Part shown: piece by piece, positions 11,332-11,598 of the stretch
Layout: every line of letters begins with the position of its first letter
Position numbering within the stretch: the first letter of the stretch is position 1
DNA from: Candidatus Yonathbacteria bacterium
Lineage (GTDB): Bacteria; Patescibacteriota; Minisyncoccia; Phycocordibacterales; UBA1550
NCBI GenBank assembly: GCA_003489395.1
Contig: DNMN01000048.1
Span: 1-11,598 of the forward strand
Length of the DNA: 11,598 bases
Reading direction: 5' to 3'
Made by a program: the position numbers and the translations under genes
The notes under the pieces: model-generated
Databases searched by the model: none
The model's input: only the letters and a program-made list of their open reading frames with translations
What the model was told of the DNA's origin: nothing

Positions 11332-11360
11332 ATTATACCCCCACCATATTTCGCGCGCAA
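11332..11360 (-). promoter_or_regulatory. Candidate minus-strand promoter in the intergenic region
   Basis: Read on the minus strand: TTGCGC (11360-11355), 17-base spacer, TATAAT (11337-11332). The -10 is perfect and the -35 keeps only TTG. Transcription would start near 11325 and run toward the bidirectional terminator at 11148-11180, a product of roughly 175 bases with no protein gene in it. Confidence 0.4.
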
Positions 11361-11368
11361 GGGGTACC

Positions 11369-11377
11369 TGTGGATAA
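11369..11377 (-). promoter_or_regulatory. Perfect DnaA-box sequence (single)
   Basis: The minus strand reads TTATCCACA, the consensus DnaA box. Only one perfect copy is present and no dnaA or dnaN gene is in view, so this is a sequence match rather than evidence for an origin. Confidence 0.45.
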
Positions 11378-11452
11378 CTTTTTGAGCACGATATTACACA
11401 ATAGGAATCGCCTCTCCCTGCGGTCGAGACCATTTTTAGTGTGGTCAGGAAT

Positions 11453-11478
11453 AATTTTGTTTTCGTCAAAACAAAATT
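11453..11478. repeat. 11-bp AT-rich hairpin
   Basis: AATTTTGTTTT (11453-11463) pairs perfectly with AAAACAAAATT (11468-11478) around CGTC. Short T-runs lie at both edges, so it might act as a weak terminator, but no gene directly feeds it. Confidence 0.65.
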
Positions 11479-11497
11479 TTCACGACCCTGCCTCGCT

Positions 11498-11519
11498 TGT
11501 TTTGCTTGCTAGCAAAACA
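11498..11519. repeat. 8-bp hairpin
   Basis: TGTTTTGC (11498-11505) pairs with GCAAAACA (11512-11519) around a 6-base loop. It is one of a row of hairpins between 11422 and 11580. Confidence 0.55.
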
Positions 11520-11539
11520 TAGCTCCGGCTCGCACAACT

Positions 11540-11566
11540 AAAAAACAGCGCGCAGGCGCTGTTTTT
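11540..11566. terminator. Terminator downstream of the minus-strand tRNA
   Basis: AAAAACAGCGC (11541-11551) pairs with GCGCTGTTTTT (11556-11566) around GCAG. On the minus strand the stem ends in a T-run, 11 bases after the tRNA 3' end. CGCACAAC (11531-11538) can additionally pair with GTTGTGCG (11573-11580), which includes the tRNA's last bases. Confidence 0.75.
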
Positions 11567-11576
11567 CTTTACGTTG

Positions 11577-11598
11577 TGCGCCCAGTAGGAATCGAACC
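11577..11598 (-). tRNA. 3' end of a tRNA gene (partial, identity unknown)
   Basis: The minus strand begins GGTTCGATTCC, a standard T-loop (G53-TTCGATT-C61). It is followed by the T-stem 3' strand CCTAC, acceptor strand TGGGCGC and discriminator A at 11577. The next bases are CAA, so CCA is not encoded and must be added after transcription. The 5' acceptor strand should be GCGCCCA, which would suit for example tRNA-Arg, but the anticodon lies outside the window. Confidence 0.85.

Larger units (their letters stand above)
11181..11530. other. Intergenic stretch without a convincing protein gene
   Basis: No open frame here has a ribosome-binding site or protein-like composition. It does hold several structures. 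A bulged hairpin lies at about 11198-11220 (CAAAGAA with TTCTTTG). A nested pair combines AATTTC 11260-11265 with GAAATT 11298-11303 and AGTCA 11275-11279 with TGACT 11286-11290. A minus-strand promoter candidate and a DnaA-box sequence are listed separately. Two AT-rich hairpins lie at 11453-11478 and 11498-11519. Confidence 0.6.

Noticed and set aside
11369-11377. Replication origin
   Set aside because: One DnaA box with no cluster, no dnaA or dnaN, and no visible AT-rich unwinding array of the usual kind.
11400-11431. A second, degenerate tRNA suggested by AGGAATCG and GGTCGAGACC
   Set aside because: The pieces do not assemble into a T-arm plus acceptor stem on either strand.
11040-11522. 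Short open frames after holA on both strands
   Set aside because: They pass through the inverted repeats and terminator, and none has a start context or a recognisable product.
1-11598. CRISPR array, prophage or insertion sequence
   Set aside because: No regularly spaced direct repeats, no transposase, integrase or phage structural genes were found. The only mobile-like signals are the two hairpin pairs reported as findings.

Overview
The window looks like chromosomal DNA of a Candidate Phyla Radiation (Patescibacteria) bacterium, most likely of the Parcubacteria group. The evidence is the gene style rather than a marker gene: a PilB-type pilus ATPase next to small secreted proteins, fibronectin-III-like surface proteins with 'WFEWG' motifs and a C-terminal membrane anchor, a very short DNA polymerase III delta subunit, a DNA polymerase I with a shrunken proofreading region, and densely packed genes with hairpin terminators. 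All long reading frames are intact under the standard bacterial code. Family-level calls come from recognising sequence motifs by eye; no database search was possible.

Layout. (1) 1-526: a small unknown protein with a strong promoter and a duplicated ribosome-binding/start module, ending at a bidirectional terminator. (2) 525-2204, minus strand: pilB, the type IV pilus extension ATPase. (3) 2247-6700, plus strand: four exported or membrane proteins, mostly with their own promoter and terminator. They are a glycine-zipper lipoprotein, a short Fn3-like protein, a proline-rich single-pass membrane protein, and a long three-repeat Fn3-like protein. The two Fn3-like proteins share a C-terminal motif, P-x-T-L-x-x-W-V-L-L, that resembles a divergent sorting or anchoring signal. 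(4) 6769-7401: an AT-rich BrnT/CopG-type toxin-antitoxin pair with a 17-bp palindromic operator candidate, bracketed by two identical 21-bp hairpins. (5) 7452-10998: a tight housekeeping run, tsaE (tRNA t6A modification), polA and holA, with gaps of 3 and 1 bases. (6) 10999-11598: about 580 bases without a convincing protein gene. It holds a perfect 23-bp inverted repeat enclosing a second hairpin, several more hairpins, a perfect DnaA-box sequence, a minus-strand promoter candidate, and the 3' end of a tRNA gene on the minus strand that runs off the window.

How it fits together: the left half is an envelope region (pilus motor plus secreted proteins that may be displayed on the cell surface), and the right half is replication and tRNA maintenance, with a likely acquired toxin-antitoxin cassette between them. 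Four promoters share one architecture (TTGAC[A/T], 16-bp spacer, TGN-TATAAT-like -10). Strong Shine-Dalgarno sites precede some genes, while others have none and may start on leaderless or translationally coupled mRNA. The items most worth a second look are the shared C-terminal motif, the stacked hairpins before the long Fn3 gene, the toxin-antitoxin bracket, and the nested inverted-repeat element after holA.
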